NCBI RefSeq assembly: GCF_035222375.1 | Contig: NW_026946363.1 | Span: 372,001 to 436,000 of the forward strand | DNA from: Podospora pseudocomata | Lineage: Eukaryota > Ascomycota > Sordariomycetes > Sordariales > Podosporaceae | Direction: 5' to 3' | DNA: 64,000 bases | Program-made: the position numbers and the translations under genes | Part shown: positions 9,852-23,331 of the stretch, piece by piece | Numbering within the stretch: position 1 is the first letter of the stretch | Layout: the number at the start of each line of letters is the position of its first letter | The notes under the pieces: generated by a model | The model's input: the letters and a program-made list of their open reading frames with translations, nothing else | Databases searched by the model: none | Told to the model about the DNA's origin: nothing

Positions 9852-12625
9852 CTAAGACAACCCCAAAAACTTCCCGCTCTTCTTCTTCCCCAACCCAAAC
9901 GTAAACCTCTCCATCAAAGCCGGTTTGTGACCGTCCCTGTCCTTCGTTGGACTCCCCCCAAACAACTCGGGCGGCGCCGTGTCCGACCGTGAGGGCCCAA
10001 CCCCAGGAGAAGAAGAGAAAGAATGCCCGTTTTGTCCCGCAGTCCCATTGCTCCTAACACCATTCAGATAAGGCAAAGCCGGTACAGGAGGCAGCACAGC
10101 ATCATGGCCACCATTACTCGATGACTCCCCAGCAGCAGTACTAGCCCTGCTCTCCGTCTTATCGCTCCTGTCACTCCTATCCGCTTTATCGGCATTGTTC
10201 TTGTCCTTCTCCTTGTCCTTGTCCCCAGTCTTGAGAAACGCAAGACTCTTCCGTGTCATCGTCTTGCTGTTCCGACCTGCCCGGTTAAAGAACCCCGCTG
10301 GGGTGAACTTGTTGTTGCTGTCTTTCTCAACAGAGGGGCTGTCCACAGCAGCAAATGAGTCAGACCCGGCTGTTGTGGCGTCCTTCTTCCGGCGCTTTTC
10401 TTCCTCGTCTTCTGTTGTAGAATCGCGGGATTTGTCGAGCAGTCTCTCCTTGGCGGCGAGTTTAGCTGCCTCCTTTTCGGCTGCTTTTTCAGCTGCTTTT
10501 CGGGCCTTCTCAGCCTTTTCTTGCATCTTTTGCTCCTTTTTGATTTCCTCCTTTGACTTGGCCGGTACGGTTGCTGCCTCGTCGGCTTTGGTCATGACTG
10601 CTGATCCCGGTGGTGGGGCGGCGACTAAGGGGTGGCCATAGCCTTCTGGTCCGGCTGGTTGTTTTACTGGCGAGGCCAGTACAGACACTGGGCTTATACT
10701 GTCGAGTGGTGCCGACTTTGTCTGCTCCAACGTGGCCAGCGTCTCGTTTTCCTCCAGAGTTGGTAACGGTTGGGTGCTCAGTCTCGTCAGTGGTGGCGGG
10801 TGTGTGCCGTTGGTCTGTTCGGCCGTCACTGTGGTTGCTGCGAGATCTGCCGCTTCACTTGCTTCCCGCACTTGATCCAACCCTTCGGCATCCATCTCTT
10901 CCCGTACCTTCTCCCACGTGGTCTCTTGGTAAAACAATACATAGGCACATGCCATTCCTGGTTTGTCGCCGAAAAAGTTCTTGACAAAGTGCTTGTCCAC
11001 CGGTTCAACCATTTCGTCATCAAACAGAAGCCAACCCCGATCCTTGGTTTTGATAACCGACACATAGTGACCGTGATAAGCATTACCGCCGATGTGGATA
11101 ACAACCGCGTATAACTCATACAGCCGATCCTGGTCTTCGGCGTCATCTGTAGTGTTGAACATACGGATATGATAAGGGTATACTATCCGGTGGAAGAGCT
11201 TCTGTAACCGGCTGTAGTCCTCTGTATACTTGAATCTTTTCAGATGCAATGCCAGCACCTTTGGTAACTTCTTGACCTTCATCCGCTTCTCAGCCTCTTG
11301 CAAGCCACCACAATGGTCACAGTGGAACTTGTTACGTTCACACAGCATTTCCTCAGCGGAGAACTTCTGTAGGCATGACGTTACTGATGAGTGTTCCTCG
11401 AGATCAATGGATAGATCCAGGAATGTCTCGTCTCGTTGCGAGGCTGCCTCGCAGGTCAAGCATCTGGTCTCGGATGTCAAAACGCCTTCAAATATGTCGT
11501 GCACCCACCCGGCCGCTGGAGTTCTTGAATCGATTGCGTTGCTGTTGTGTACTGATGCGGTGTCTGGTGAGGGTAGTGGGCCGTCTTTGCCGCTCCCTTC
11601 TGCTTGCTCCACCAGCATGCGCTTAGCGTTTGCCTCGACGTTGGCGATAACATCATTCAGGATTAGGCCATAAAATTCGTGGGCGTCCTGGTGCATAGAG
11701 TTTCGGAACATCTCATTGTCCCGCTTGAAAATTTCCAGAAACCGCTGGGGGCTTAAAACACCGGTACGAGACTGGCTCTCGATAAGGGCCGTGAATATAT
11801 CCTTGAGGCCGGTGAATGTGCATTCCTGCATGCCGTATGTATCCGGATTCTCCTGCGCAAGCTCCAGCACTGGACCCTTGATCATGGCCTGCTTCTTCTT
11901 ATACTCGGGCGCATCCGGCCTGTCCTCGGGACGCACAGGTGTGACGCCACCGGGCGCAAGCTGCCCGCCTCCCAACACCTGGCGCTGTTTTGCTTGCGCC
12001 GAGAGTGCTTTACCCTTTGGGTCTTTTGGATTAGGCTGTACCGGTTCTCGTATTGTCACGTTAACCTTCTTGGATGCGCCGTTAAGGCCGTTGTTCGGGG
12101 GGAGTGAAGGATAGTTGAGGACATTTTCTCGAAAAGGCTCGGAATAGTAGAGTGCCTGTAGTATTGAGTTGCAGTAGCTGTTGAACGGGAGGGTTAGTCG
12201 TTGTCTGCAGAATCCCGTCTCCCAACCTGGGCATACCATGTGTTTCCAAACTACAACAAGTCACAGTTGTTAGCTTCACGACATGGATTTTTAACTCGTA
12301 TGAAGCAAGCCTCACATTTTCCAACCCAAAGAACTTGTCACTTCCATCTGGCCTAATTGCTCCGGCATTCTGGAGAAGCCTTTCCACCGGGGTCAAGTCC
12401 AGCGCGGGATCATCCTTTTCTTTGCCCTTTCCCTTTGACGATGTGGTGCTGTCAGACTTGGAGTTTGCCTAGGGCCAGTGTTAGTAACCTAGGTAGAAGA
12501 CCACCGACATTGAGCATCGGGTTTCACGCAGCAGCGAGCCTAAACAAACACCCGCGCTCGGAACATTTAATCACAGGTGTACATACAGTGCCGGCACCCT
12601 TAAGTTTCTGGAAGAACCCCGCCAT
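9852..12625 (-). CDS. creB: ubiquitin carboxyl-terminal hydrolase CreB (USP12/46 type)
   Basis: Four exons, 12625-12587, 12468-12316, 12250-12237 and 12177-9852, give about 843 residues. CreB is the deubiquitinase of carbon catabolite repression, working with the WD40 protein CreC and orthologous to human USP12/USP46. Seen: [23 protein letters not shown], the Cys box FGNTCYCNSILQ (catalytic Cys about 69), [12 protein letters not shown], a zinc-binding pair of CxxC motifs (CLTC, CDHC), the His box YHGHYVSV (about residue 428) and a long Ser/Ala/Lys/Glu-rich tail. That tail includes a Lys-Ala-Glu coiled-coil-like stretch ([20 protein letters not shown]), as known for CreB. The Cys codon is split TG|C by intron 3, preceded by a 14-base exon. 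The 13-residue first exon is supported by a GTATGT donor. Confidence 0.95.
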
Positions 12626-15600
12626 TGTGAGCGCCGAAAAATGCTAACCCGGCGGCGCGTCACTTGTCAGGCGGGGAGGGTCGGTCGTTATTCGACCGCC
12701 GCAGAGCCGTCGTCGTGAGGACGGGGCTGGTAGTAGGATCAACCGAATGTGTGTTGACGAGTCTGATATATGCAGGAGCTATGGAACGGACTAGAGCAAA
12801 GCTCGACGGGAACGCTCGGAAGACGGATGGCGTATGCGCGTAGGGGTTGCGCAATGGCTTTGGAGTCGCAAGATCGGGTCAATGCCGCAGCGCGTTCTTG
12901 CTCGTGTGATCCGAATATGTGTATGCGGTATGCGGTATTCGATATGTTCCTCTTTGATCTCTCGCGTCTGGGTAGATTAAGGGTGGATACGGATACTCGG
13001 AAGAAAGATGCGCAGCATCAAGATGCTTGATGCAATCAACAAGGTAAGCTAGCTCTCGGCGCTGCGACCCTTGGACGGTGGCTTATCGATAATGACAATT
13101 GGGGCCAAAGAAGGGCTGAGCTTTCGAAACATCCGTCGGACGGAGGTCTGGACAGCTAGGGTGTGGACAGAAGCCAGGAGCTACGGCAGAGGAGATGTCG
13201 AGAGAAGGAGCAGTGGACGTTGAGGCGCCTTGGGACATGCAGCTCAACCTGGATGGACAGGTTCCTGTATGTACTTTCCACCCTTACACCACAGTGGGAT
13301 TATTGCCAAGTACCCGACTGCAACCCAGAGGATCCGGTTCGATTCCAGAAGTAGTTGAGTGCTCGGCGGGGGTGGGGCCACAATGGAGCCCCTCCACAGA
13401 GGTTCAAAGGTCCGCCGGGACTCCCCTCACTCACACCACTCCACAGCCTACATTTTCCACCTCTCAACGCCGCCGTCATCGTCACGCTTTCACTTTCTGC
13501 CCAGGAATTGTTGGGTCATCAACCACCCAGCTCTAGTAGGTGATGAGAGTGGCACTCCGCGGCAGATGGTGATCAACAACACAGTCGGCAGAATTACAAA
13601 GAACGCCATAGCAATGCCCCATATGCACCTCGGGTAGTCTGTTGAGTGGTAACCGAGCTCAGCATCTTCCTGTTTCCGTCGTCTTGTCGAGTCTTCCGAG
13701 TCCCGGCAGCTCTGGGGTTCGTCAACGGTTTTTATGTAAAGTCTTGACGTCCGCCAATTCTAGCTGTCAACTCGAATGGAGCCTGCAAGCAGCTGGACTG
13801 CCGTTCTTCCTAGTGCCCGCCCTAGCGGATAAAGTGAGGTTTGCCACGATCCACTAAGGTACTGCCATGCTGAATATCCTCAAAATAAACTTCTCCTTCA
13901 CACTTCTCACCTCACACACTTACAAGACTGTTTACACTACAACAAGCTTTGTGGCGGCCATCGGTCGTAAGCCGAGTAATCTGTGCAACAGCTAGGCCAT
14001 CAAAGCTTAGCTACCGGCGCATGACCACAATCAAGCGAACAAGAGGCCCTCGACAAGATGCGCCCCTTCCTAGTGTCCTGAACCGACCTGCCGCCCTGCT
14101 TCTTTCAGACGTTACATGCCCGACAGTGTGGTTGCAATATAGGTTGGCCACAGGCAAGTCGAAGCGCCAGAAGCTTCCCAGACCGGCTCCGGTGGGACGG
14201 AATCGAGTCCCTTGCTTGGTTACTATTCGTCCATAATATTCGGTGGGTTTTAAGGTCATGGATGCCACGCTGACCATCGCGTACAGAAAACGGGAGTGAC
14301 GGCCAGTCCCCAGGAGAACGGGAGTGTGGGGTAGAATTTAAGACATTGTGGCCTTCCAGACAGTTCGCTTGCGCCGCGTTGAGTTTACCCGTCCTTCTTC
14401 CTCAACGGCACGGGAGACGGAATCTCTCGCCCGGGGAACTCATTTCTCTTTATTTCCCTTGGCAATAGATTACCTTGACGATATCGGACCAGCTCTCGAT
14501 TTTCCTGCTCATGGCGAGTCCAGAATATCTTTGACAATCGTTACTTTCTACAATACTCTTCGACTGATGACGATTTGGCCCCCCCCGCGCCCTTCTTGGA
14601 CCCTTGGCCCTTAGATTCGCAATGTAGGCCCGTCTTTGCGGAAGGGTCAACCAACGATTCCTCCCGCGTGGCCGCTTCTTCCTTGGCCCATCCCCTGATC
14701 TGTCTGAACCAGTGGGACATGCAGCTCGCATTAGCCCTACACACACTCTTTTTCCTCGTACGTCAACCTGTTGATCCTCACTGGTTGGAATCCCGTAGCT
14801 GAATTCGGCATATGGAGCCGACATAGGCCTCAGGCCACCGTCCTTACCACCTCCGCCCAGGAACACAAAACGGCCCCCCCAAAAAGCTGCCGTATGACGG
14901 AACACTCACCCAACCCGCAGAGCTTGTTTTCTTTTTATTTATTGCGCGGGGCTCTTACACTGCCTTTGATGTTTGAAAAAGTGCCGGGTAAATACATCCA
15001 TCCATCAAACACCCCCCTTCTCCCTTTGGTTCCACAACATATAGATCATTTTGCACACGTACACATCCTTTCTTGGTTTGTCTCACAGAAAGACTGATGA
15101 CCGAGGAAGTCGCCGGGGTGTAGAGCAAAAATAATAAGGGTATGACCACCTGCAGAACAAACGCGAGCGGGCGCACAAATCCCGATGATGATGCATGATT
15201 ACGTCAAGGGGATGACGGCCTGTCACGTTTGATTGTAGAAGGACACCTCGTGATAGGTTTGTAGGTATCCGGGGGGTTGGTTCGGAAAGAAGAGGGCGTT
15301 AGTATTTGGGAAGTTGGTTGAATGTTGCAGAAGGGGGTTGAATTACGAGAAAGGAAGAAGGTCTCTCAGAAAGAGGGCCGGTGACAGCCGTGGCTCGCTT
15401 ATGACTTCAGGTAGGCCTGATAGCTATCTGAAAAGTGAAAGTAGTTGCCTCAGCATGGTCCAGAGCTCAGAATGATACAGCAGTGGCAGGCTGGAGTTGA
15501 ACTGCCTACCGGGCATCTGGGTTCAGACGCATAGCCTAGTCATAGGTAATTCAAGCGCATAGCTGTGTAGACATTCAACCCAGATTCAAGTATGCTTGCT

Positions 15601-15770
15601 GTAAATCACGCGTCCCACAAGAGACCACCACTTATCGTGACACTGAACCAATCCGTTAACAACAGCTTACAAGGAAACACAAATTCAAAATAAATATCTA
15701 TCCCCTTCAATATCTCAAATATCCAATTCGCATTCAACATTACTACAAAGTGTTACACGAAAAATCCTTG
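12626..15770. other. long gap: creB promoter and ABC transporter 3' region
   Basis: About 3.1 kb with no supported gene. The left part is the upstream region of creB. The right part, from about 15.6 kb, is A/T-rich and likely the 3' end of the peroxisomal transporter. A B-box-like GGTTCGATTCC at 13337-13347 does not fold into a tRNA. Frames up to about 150 codons are random in composition. Confidence 0.5.
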
Positions 15771-18415
15771 CTAAACCACAATCCCCGACCCCTCCGTCCC
15801 GGTCCTCTGCTCCTCCGTCTCCGTCTCATCCCCCTCATCGTCACTCATAACCCTGCTCTGCGCCTCCTGGTACTCATCCTGCGTCTCCTCCGCCTCCGTC
15901 TGCCGATCCTGTTCCTCCTCCTTCTGCTGCTCCTCACCGACGACATAAGCAGGCGCGCCCAGCTCCTCCTCCTGACCACCAACCCAGACCTTGTTGAGCT
16001 CCGTCTCAATCTCCTCTCGTCTCTTCTTCCACTTTTCCACCTGAGCCAACCTCTCCCTCAGATCGTGAAGCTCCTTCTCGACAGCCATCTTCTCGCGTTC
16101 GGTGCCGATGCGCTGGACCTCCCACTCGTCTCCGCGCTCGCCGAGGCCGAGGACAAGGTTGTAGGTGTGGTATTTCTTAAGCGAAGCGCGGGTGGAGATG
16201 GTAATGAGGGCTGGAAAAGGACAAATGTTAGTTGTAGGTAGGGAAAACGGGGGAGAGAAAAAAAAAACTTACTGATACCCTTCTCCTTGCAAGTCTCATA
16301 CAACAACCCCTCCACATCACTGCTCACCGCGCTCGTCCCCTCATCGATAAACGCATACTGCGGCTCGTGATAGAGCAACCTCGCAATCGCCAACCTCTGC
16401 TTCTCACCACCGCTCAACACATCCTTCCACTCCTTCCTCGTGTCCCACCCCCCCTCTCGATCAGGCAAATACCCAAGCTTCGCCTGCTCAAGCGCCCTCT
16501 TGAGATCATACTCATTCTTCCTCTTCTCCCTCATGTCCGCCTCCCCGTCAGGATAAATAACCTGATCTCTCAGCGTCCCGATGCTCAGATACGGCCTCTG
16601 AGGCAAAAACATGATCCCATCCTCCCCATTGTTCTTCGGCCTAGACACCAACCCCCGATAAACCGGCCACAACCCCGCAATCACCCTCGCAATAGCCGAC
16701 TTTCCAATCCCGTTCGGCCCCGAAATCAGCAGGTGATCCCCCCGCCTCACAATCAAGCTCAAGCTCTCGAGCAACTCCTCACCGCCCTGAGGCCACAACC
16801 CGGGAGCCACAATCGGCACATTCTCCAACCTCACCCCATCAAACCCCTTTTGGATGGTCCCCTGCACATCGCTCAGCGAGTACAGCTCGTTCTCCCTCCC
16901 GCGGACATAATACGCATTCGCGTGCGCCCTGTGCAGAGTAGAAATAAGCGTGTACACCCGACTGGTATACCCAGCCAGCTCGCTCAGATCCTTGATGCTG
17001 TACATCATCCTCCCGCCTGCATCAGCTAGACTCAACATCAACCTCTTATTCGTAATAAAATCCTTCATCCTCTCCCTTTCCCTCCCTCCTTTAACCGCAG
17101 TCGCACCGGCAACCTCTGTCGCCCCCCCAAGCCCACCCCAAGCAGGCAGGAAAACAGGCAGTGACGACAAAAGGTAGCCATACGCACTCCAGCTGTACTT
17201 GAGAATGAAATCCTCCAAGATGTTGTACCTAATCTTGAGCATGTAAATCCCCTCCATCCAATTCTTCAGACTCTTGAACTCTTTGTTCAAGAACGTCTTC
17301 TCCATCTCGGCACCGCCATAAAACGCCACCTCCTCCGCATTGGCGATCAACCTCGCGTGCAGGCTCCTAAAGTCACCCTCTTTCCTGCCCTCGACAGCCT
17401 TGAGCTTGCCAAAGGGGGGAGACAACTTTCTGAGGATGGAGGCGGTAAGAAAGTAATTGCTCAACAAACCCGTCAACGCCAACGGGCCGAGCGAGCGGTA
17501 GAGCTGGTAGTTGAACACGCAGATGTCAACAAACGGTTTTCCAAGGGAAGAGTACAAGTTTGCGGCAGCGGCGCAGAACTGTGTGAGATCCTGGGTAATG
17601 AACTGATCTGCTCCCTGGCCGACGCCTCCGTCGAGGTTGTGGAGCTTGTAGTAGTTTAGATTGTCGTTGAGGTACAGGTCGTGAATGTAACGGGTGAGAC
17701 GGGTGCGGAAGGCGATCGAGACCTTGGATTCGAGATACTTGATCATGGCGTTGGTGTAAGAGGCAAAGCCACCGAGACCGCACCACTTGGCTAGACCGAG
17801 GAGGAAGGCTTTCCCGTTTCCTGCCACGAGATCACGGACGATTTCACCGTCTAGGCGGGCGACTACCAGGGAGAGATAGGTGCGCAACATGAGGAAGGCG
17901 CCGTGGCTGACGAGGAGACCTGCTTCTTTGCTTGTCCAGCGGGGGATCATGATGCTCATGAGACTGAGAAACTGGTGGAGGAAGGCGAGGTTGAGACCCG
18001 GTTTGGTTTGTGCTGCCGGGACGTGGCCATCTCCCAACCCAGATACCCTAGGTGGGTTAAGGAACAGTCTGCGATGGGCCTCAAAGGTGAGCGGCTTGGT
18101 ACTCGAGATGACAACCTTGGAGGTGCCATCCTTGTAAGGAACATAAATGGTGCGAGAACCGTCCTTGTTGTGTAGCCAAGAGTTAGTTCGCACAAGTTTC
18201 CTCCCTGTCTCGCGCTCCTCACGCTTGCGTTTCCACTTCCGACGGGTGCCCTCGCCAGCGAGGATGATGGAGGTGGCGAGAGCGAGGGTGCATAGCAGGC
18301 GCGTTGTTTTGGACGTGCTGCGCAGCTTTGTGCGGATGAGTTCGCCGTACTTTTCGACAAAGGTGGCAATGGCCTCCTCGGCGGCCGAGTGCCGGAGGGT
18401 TGACTGGACTGCCAT
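15771..18415 (-). CDS. peroxisomal ABC half-transporter, ABCD family (Pxa1/Pxa2)
   Basis: Two exons, 18415-16273 and 16210-15771, encode about 860 residues. ABCD half-transporters dimerise in the peroxisomal membrane and import long-chain acyl-CoA for beta-oxidation. Seen: an N-terminal hydrophobic segment with a basic RRKWKRKREER stretch, the ABCD membrane domain, the family's EAA-like motif NAEEVAFYGGAEMEK (about residues 357-371), Walker A GPNGIGKS (about 565), signature LSGGEKQR (about 665), and Walker B with YAFIDEGTSAV. The intron near the C-terminus restores KGITLITISTR, the normal end of the nucleotide-binding domain. An acidic Glu/Gln-rich tail of about 100 residues follows. I chose the second in-frame ATG-like start (MAVQST), since the upstream codon is GTG. 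Pxa1 versus Pxa2 is not resolved. Confidence 0.93.
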
Positions 18416-21400
18416 GACCGTCGTCGTCGTCGTCTGTTGCACGCGACGAGATCCGAAAAAGGGAGGGGGGCGTGTAGTTTTGTTATTCCTCCCGAGCCTC
18501 CGGGCTCAAGCGCTCTATTCCATTCGGACTCTTATATACCGTGTCGTTGTTTGTTTATTTGTGGTGTGGTGTAGCTAAGATAGTGGTTGGTAAGGAGGCG
18601 GAAACCGAGAGCCGTAGGTAGAGTTTTGGGGATAAAACGGCGGGTGGACGTGGCTTTGGTTTAAACTGTAAAAGAGACACTTGTGTTTGTTGTCGGGCTG
18701 TCGAGGTGCGTCGGTCCCGGAGTAAACATCGGGTTAGCAAGCGTTGTGTTGAAGAGGATCGCTTAGAATTGGATGTCGTGTCTCTCTTGTTCTTTCGGTT
18801 ATGGCTGTTGTTGGACGCATAAAGAATGGCATGTGAATATCCCGAGGTGTCGCTGCTCCAGCCACAGCATGCTGCGTGCTCAACGTCATCGCCCCCAGGA
18901 AGCAAGCCACCGTTCCTGGTCAGGTGCGCCCCCTAGGCGTGCTGCTTGGGAATCTAAGACCCGGGGACCTGCCCAATCCAGTGGGTTTTCCCCGCAATCC
19001 TCACTGAAAAGGGCGGGGCGTTTACCCACATTTCGCACCGTGCATCAAGATCTTGTTCCGGGCTTTCCAAAGAGTCTTCGATGTCTGGAGAGGCCTGTTC
19101 CAGGTTGTGGCAAGCACCGCTTCGATCAACCGATATATCAATCGCACAGCAACACAGATATCAGGTTCTTTATATGAATAATTACTTCCAACTCCCCATC
19201 TGTGTCGAGGCAGGCTCGAGTTTTCTGTGGGCTCAAGGTGGGAATGTACTGCATATGTGGAGAAAGTACTGAAATCCCCCCGAGCTGTTCAAAGGCTGAC
19301 AGATCGATCTGAAACGGTAGGTTTTTCTACTTTTTACATTTTCACATGGGCTTGTCTGCTCTTCCTTGCCTGGGACTCGTGTCCTGTTTTTGCTCAAGGC
19401 TCTCGGGAGGCGCACAGAAAGTCTCGGGCACCCGTACGGGATGGCACGCCAGCTTCCATCCGGTTCGCCAATCCATTGCAGACCGGAAAGATGTGGTGCG
19501 GGGCAGCCAGGCCCGTGAGGCGGCCCTTCAAGATCCGGGTCCGAACTTTCTCTGTGACGACCCGGCAGTCAGGGACCAGACATCCATGACTGTCACTTCA
19601 GAAACAAGAGGCTCTCTGGGAAACCCCAGTGTCTCAATCTCAACAGCGACAAAGCAGAGGTGGTGACTGGCTGCGTGGTTGTTCTTCTGGTGCTGACCCG
19701 TCACCGTCCCGGGCGGTAACATGGCCAATCACATCGGGCTTGGCCATGGCATCCCCTGCCGAGGACCGGTCTCGAGCGGGTGCAGCTCCTTTCCAGCAGT
19801 CCCCGGCCGAAGCAATGCGGACCGCTCGCACGCCATGACGGACAAGACGGAGCAGTCGATGTCTTGCGGGGGGTTGCCTGCAGACTCCAGTTCGAGTGTG
19901 GAGAGAATGCATGTCTCCTGAGGTTCTGACACTGGAACAATTGGGCAATTGGGCGACTGGGCTCTCATGCAGTCACGGAGGGCTGCGACAAATGGCAACG
20001 CATGCCCCCAATCAAGCTCAGCCCTGGCCATAAAACGACGCGCTCTGCCAGGTGGCTGCGTATTCGCCTCATCTTTTGATGGTTTTCAGAGAGAATAATG
20101 TTGGATTACAGTCTCCAATCTCGAAAGGCTTGGAGTGGAAAGGGGCAGAGGAGGGTCCATGATGCCGTGGAACCCTTGGCCTATGAAATTGACCATAGCG
20201 ATGCTGTTGAATGCCGGCGGTCTGCAGCTTGGGCTGCCAGTTGCATTGCCTTGCCATTGCTTGAGAAGCCAAGCGCATGTGTCGCTTCTTTTCCAATTCC
20301 TTTTCTTTGGTTCGCACATAGGTCTCCAAGAGCTGCAGTTCTGCACACGACACGACACAACAGCGGGAATCTCACAGCAAACACCAGACAGACAACCTTT
20401 CCATCTCAGCACCCACTTTGCCCAGGGCCGGCCAGAAGTTGAACTTCTGTGGGGGGCGGGTCTGGGACGGATTTAAACTAAGCAGAAGTATTGATTGGGT
20501 AAAAGTACTTGGCTGCTGCTGGGCCGCGATGAGACGTGTTAGTAGAATGAATGCCCAGACGCCTTGAAACCAGCCAAATGGCAGCTGTTGGCTCTACGCG
20601 CCGCGGCAGGTACTATCGCCTGGTAATAGCACGCTATGTGCACCACGTAGCCGCAAAGTTACTGGGCTGGCTGGGTAATTTTCCCTGGGGGTAATCCGCT
20701 AATCCTGTCTTGTCCTCCTTGCTCCCCCATCGTTCTCTGCTGCTGCGCTGCACTCAAGCCATCCCAGAACCAGACCCATCACCTTTAAACTCCATCATCT
20801 CGCTTGTCCACCACCACGTCCCTCCTCAGCCGCTGATACGCCCATCCTCTTTTTTCCCCTTCCACCATCCCCAAGGCCATTGTCTGGTCTCCGGCGTGCG
20901 ATTCTTCCATCTGCGGGCTCCCTTTTGGTCCGACAGCTTCCCTCCTCACCTTCGTCCCTTTTGCCTCGAAACTGCCAGTTCCTTTCGCTCGAGAAGAAAC
21001 ACGCCCAGTCGTGTGCTCGGTCCCTTTCCCGATCGGCCTTGTCTGCGCGCCAATTTCCCGTCTGCACCGACCGTCACATCACGGTTCGCATCGTCCTTCT
21101 CGCGACTTTCTTTCTTCATAGCCGTATTCTTCACTGCAGAGCTTCGCGTGCTCCATTCGCACCAACCAGCAGCAACGGCTTCTTCGACAGTTATTAGGCA
21201 AAGGTGGTTCGGGACGAGCGAAGTGGCCTCGAAGGGCCATACTCCGCTGAGATAGGGGCTGGGTCGCGCCGAGCGTTCCTTGGATCCGATCTTTGAATCT
21301 TAAAGGTGGGTGGGTGATTACATGCGACCGCGTTTGGGGATCTTTTGGGCTTTGGGTGGCTGTGCGGTGATGGGGAGCTTCGGTGCTCGGCGGTCAATTC

Positions 21401-21575
21401 GACTAGGTTGTTGACCTGCCGTGTCCCATTGCAGCGCCCAACAACACGCCATCGCGCCCCAGAGCTCAGATCCGACACTGCACGGTCTCGAGTTGGCTGC
21501 AGTGAATTGAAGGGCCAGTGCTAACTACTGCAATGGATAGGTTCTAACTCGTCTTCATATATCTTACACACAAAA
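18416..21575. other. 3.2 kb divergent spacer between PXA and PSR1 genes
   Basis: Both neighbours start outward from this stretch. From about 20.7 kb the plus strand becomes C/T-rich, as in fungal leaders, so the Psr1-type transcript may begin there with a long 5' untranslated region, perhaps with an intron. The middle (18.9-20.6 kb) has only overlapping short frames on both strands. No repeat or RNA gene recognised. Confidence 0.5.
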
Positions 21576-23185
21576 ATGGCTTGGGGCACTGAAGAGAGGG
21601 TGCCAGCGGCCCCTGGGAGTTCCAAGGAGAAGGACACGCTATCAGCCGAGGATGGAAAGAAGGGTCGGGGTCTTTTGCCCGTGCCATCACGGTCATCGTC
21701 TCAAAGAGCTTCACCGACGGCTACTGGCCTGAGCGGCGCAACTGCGAGCGACCCCAGAGATAGCATCGGCGGACATTCCAAGGAATCCAAAGGCAGTATG
21801 TTGGGCCAAAACCGCAATGGAAGCGCATCTAGTAACCGTTTAGGCATGGTAACAGGGCCGACAGCCACTCCGGGACAGTCTGAGCCAAACTCTCCGGCAG
21901 CTCCCTCTCATAAAAAGAAGAAGGGCGGATTCTTGGCCATCTTTGGATGCTGTGGTGTTCCGGACAACGCCAATGGGCTGGAGGCTGAGGCCCCCCATCG
22001 TCTCGACAAGATCCCCGCTCGACCTGCCACAGCCAGCCGGCGAACAGCCACGCCATCGGGAGAGCAACCATCTGGGAGCAAGACGCAGCTGTCTGAGAAG
22101 GAGCCCGGTCAGCAAGCACAACAGTCGGCTGCGCAGCCCCAGAAGAACGGGAAGCGGATCTCTGGTGCTAGCACTCAGGATCAATCTACAGTGGGTGATC
22201 GTGATGGCGAGTCGAAGCAGACGACGCTTGTCGGCGCAGGATCCGGCAACCCATCCATCTCGGTGGACCCCCCACACAGCGTTACGAGCGCCGACGAGAC
22301 GATTCACGAGAATGCTTCTGAAAAGGATGCAGAAGGTGATGTTTCTATGCCCGACGCTGACAACTCAAGGCAACAGAACGCCCAGGGATCCGTAAACAAC
22401 GGGGACGAGCAGCTTCCCAAGGTTCCTCCACCGCCCCCAGGGCCTGTGCCGGCAGTGCCGAATGCGCCAACATCCACGTCAGTGGAAAACCCAGCTGTGT
22501 TTGCCTCTGAGCAGCAGCAGGAGAGATGGCTTCTGCCCCCCCAAAGGCCAGAGCACAAGGGCAGAAAATGCCTTGTTCTTGATCTGGATGAGACGCTTGT
22601 CCACAGCTCGTTTAAGGTAAGACCTTGTGTCCCATGAACTACCGGTGGCAATATTCTAATGATCACCAGATCCTCAACCAAGCCGACTTCACGATACCTG
22701 TCGAGATCGAGGGCAACTTCCATAACGTCTACGTAATCAAGCGACCGGGAGTCGACCAGTTCATGAAGAGGGTTGGCGAGCTCTACGAGGTTGTTGTCTT
22801 TACAGCCTCCGTGTCTAAGGTATGGATGGAGTTCCAGGTCACCGTTGAACGCTCGCATCTGACAAGAAAATAGTATGGCGACCCGCTACTCGACCAGCTG
22901 GACATCCACAATGTCGTCCACCATCGCCTCTTCCGCGAGAGTTGCTACAATCACCAGGGCAACTACGTCAAGGACTTGTCGCAAGTTGGCCGTGACCTCA
23001 AGGACACCATCATCATTGACAACTCGCCGACTTCGTACATCTTTCACCCTCAACACGCCGTCCCGATTAGCAGTTGGTTCTCGGATGCCCACGATAACGA
23101 ATTGCTGGATTTAATTCCAGTCCTCGAAGACCTTGCCACTCCCAATGTACGAGATGTCAGCCTGGTCCTAGATGTCACTCTTTAA
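21576..23185 (+). CDS. Psr1/Psr2-type plasma-membrane phosphatase (FCP1/SCP family)
   Basis: Three exons, 21576-22616, 22670-22819 and 22874-23185, about 500 residues. Psr1/Psr2 are HAD-type phosphatases required for salt and general stress responses in yeast, held at the plasma membrane by lipid-modified cysteines. Seen: a long Ser/Pro/Gln-rich N-terminal half with a basic KKKKGGF patch followed by FGCCG, a possible palmitoylation site; then the catalytic DLDETLVHS (from about 336), [56 protein letters not shown] and the closing [10 protein letters not shown]. All are standard SCP-domain blocks and run continuously across both introns. Both introns are just over 50 bases. The Nem1/Dullard group is excluded by the DVSLVLD end and the lack of membrane helices. 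Confidence 0.93.
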
Positions 23186-23301
23186 GACGAATTTTCCTTT
23201 TCATAGCCGATACCCTTTCATTCTACTACACGTTATTCCTCGGGCCAACAAAAAAAATGGCGTCGATACGCCGGTACTGTCTAATCTTCACAACAATTCA
23301 A

Positions 23302-23331
23302 CGTGACGGGTTCACTGAGAAACCCGTCACG
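23302..23331. repeat. perfect 11-bp inverted repeat (hairpin) in PSR1 3' region
   Basis: CGTGACGGGTT, an 8-base spacer, then AACCCGTCACG. The arms match exactly, giving a GC-rich stem-loop about 117 bases after the stop codon of the Psr1-type gene, probably inside its 3' untranslated region. Confidence 0.8.

Noticed and set aside
13337-13347. GGTTCGATTCC, a tRNA B-box match
   Set aside because: T stem does not pair and there is no A box or cloverleaf upstream.
14450-14905. 151-codon minus-strand frame upstream of creB
   Set aside because: Basic, low-complexity composition without homologous motif or splice-consistent neighbours.
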